From assembly GCA_022428035.1 (NCBI GenBank), contig JAKMDG010000048.1, positions 1 through 13,867 of the forward strand: 13,867 bases of DNA. The letters run 5' to 3'. Shown one piece after another: positions 12,956 to 13,867 of the stretch; position 1 is the first letter of the stretch, and each line of letters begins with the position of its first letter. The notes beneath the pieces are model-generated. The model was given only the letters and a program-made list of their open reading frames with translations. It was not told the origin of the DNA and searched no databases. The position numbers and the translations under genes are program-made. The stretch comes from Longimicrobiales bacterium. Its GTDB lineage: Bacteria; Gemmatimonadota; Gemmatimonadetes; Longimicrobiales; Gaopeijiaceae.

Positions 12956-13867
12956 GGAGATGGTGTCCCTTCAATCCAACTGCGTACTTCGCTGACCTCA
13001 CGCTCGGCGTCGTCGGCCGCCGGTCGGTCACCGCCGAATTTCACTTCCTCGGCATGGCCCATGACACCCGTCAGAGCGTCGACCTGAGGGATCGAGGTAA
13101 AGTCCGGACGCTCCGTCGCCCTTTCCAGGTCGGTCATCAGCTCGGTGCTCGTCTGAGCCGGACCCCACCGCTGATCGAGCACTTCAACGAAGCGCCGTGT
13201 GATATCGCTGGCCCGGGTATAGAAACTCCGAACGTCACCCTGTCTGTGGAGACCCTCCGCCAACAGCGCATCGAAAGCGGCGAGCGCCGCAAGACGAGGA
13301 TCTGGCGGTGGCAGGGGCCGGTCTCGCACGCTGATCCATGCCGCGCGACTCGAGGTGAACACGATCCAGGTGAGAAGCGCCCCGAAGAGCACGAGAAGCA
13401 GGGTCGCTGGCCAGTGACGAGCTCCACCCACGACGTCGGCTACGGGTCGTGGCTGGACACCGTTCGACGCGTCCTCGATCTCGAGCACCGACGCGACCCA
13501 GAGCGGTTGGGGTGGAATCATGAGGAGGCGAGCGGAGGGCGTCGCGGACGGCTCCCCTCGAAATGCAGTCCAGCTCCCGACCCGATCGCCATCGCTGGAG
13601 AAGTCGGCGCGCACGGACTCGCTGCTCCGGGCAACGAAGATCGGGAACTCAGGCACAGCGATTCCGCCTACCTGAAAAGCGATCAACGGATACGTGACCG
13701 TGAGCCGCGCTCCTCCGTCTGATTGGGACTCGATCGACCAATGGACGGGCTCGAACGACTCGAAGTTGGATGTGTCGAGGGAGTCGGGAACGAAGAGGAT
13801 CGTGCCCTGAGGCAGGTCGACGACGAATGAGAGATCGACGAGATCGCCGATGCTGACGGTGTCGGCC
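12952..13867 (-). CDS. BatD/DUF4381-like membrane protein (5' end outside window)
   Basis: The frame stays open to the right edge, so at least 304 residues are visible and the true N-terminus lies beyond 13867; a start at the TTG near 13686 would wrongly cut the domain. Residues 1-120 of the visible part are beta-rich (DTVSIGDLVDLSFVVDLPQG, later VTYPLIAFQVGGIAVPEF), like the periplasmic immunoglobulin-like domain of BatD-type proteins. A proline-rich linker leads to one membrane helix (about 153-172), then a cytosolic helical domain (about 188-300) with AALAAFDALLAEGL and FYTRASDITRRFVEVLDQRW, the DUF4381 pattern. Such proteins sit between MoxR/DUF58 and the VWA genes in Bat-type clusters. 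The missing end should add a signal peptide and more of the beta domain. Confidence 0.8.
   Translation of the reverse strand, partial: ADTVSIGDLVDLSFVVDLPQGTILFVPDSLDTSNFESFEPVHWSIESQSDGGARLTVTYPLIAFQVGGIAVPEFPIFVARSSESVRADFSSDGDRVGSWTAFRGEPSATPSARLLMIPPQPLWVASVLEIEDASNGVQPRPVADVVGGARHWPATLLLVLFGALLTWIVFTSSRAAWISVRDRPLPPPDPRLAALAAFDALLAEGLHRQGDVRSFYTRASDITRRFVEVLDQRWGPAQTSTELMTDLERATERPDFTSIPQVDALTGVMGHAEEVKFGGDRPAADDAEREVSEVRSWIEGTPSP

Overview
The window is 13.9 kb of GC-rich, tightly packed bacterial chromosome. It carries 16 protein-coding genes, two of them cut by the window ends. I see no tRNA, rRNA, CRISPR array, insertion sequence, prophage or plasmid signature. The high G+C, the frequent GTG and TTG starts, the 1-4 nt gene overlaps, and the mix of a PDZ-ended protein, an isolated queuosine gene pair and a Bat-type aerotolerance cluster suggest a free-living Gemmatimonadota-like organism. 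That assignment is inference from overall feel and is not proven by any marker here.

Left part (1-3233): the tail of a PDZ-domain protein (+) meets a three-gene minus-strand operon. In transcription order this is an uncharacterised 108-aa protein, QueE (7-carboxy-7-deazaguanine synthase) and a NudL-type Nudix hydrolase, linked by 17-nt and 1-nt overlaps. Divergent from it is a plus-strand pair: a medium-chain reductase with no cysteine at all, overlapped by 4 nt by a YpjD-like MazG-fold pyrophosphohydrolase.

Middle (3256-9826): a class-V PLP enzyme (-) with a TTG start lies divergent to a plus-strand pair, a membrane GT2 glycosyltransferase and QueG (epoxyqueuosine reductase), overlapping by 4 nt. 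QueG converges on a minus-strand pair: an HI0933/YhiN-type flavoprotein followed by a Tat-exported serine esterase. The flavoprotein is divergent from cutC (+). QueE acts early in queuosine synthesis and QueG performs the last step, so the organism probably makes queuosine de novo, with its que genes dispersed.

Right part (9827-13867): after cutC there is a 419-bp stretch without a convincing gene. Then comes a minus-strand cluster in which each gene overlaps the next by 4 nt: a BatD/DUF4381-like membrane protein (cut by the window end), two membrane-anchored von Willebrand A proteins with intact MIDAS motifs (BatA- and BatB-like) and a membrane-anchored TPR protein (BatC-like). This is the classic Bat layout, which usually follows moxR and a DUF58 gene. 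Those would lie beyond the right edge.

I found no convincing previously undescribed system. The best leads are the unknown protein tied to queE, the cysteine-free reductase, the PLP enzyme of unknown substrate and the unexplained 419-bp gap.
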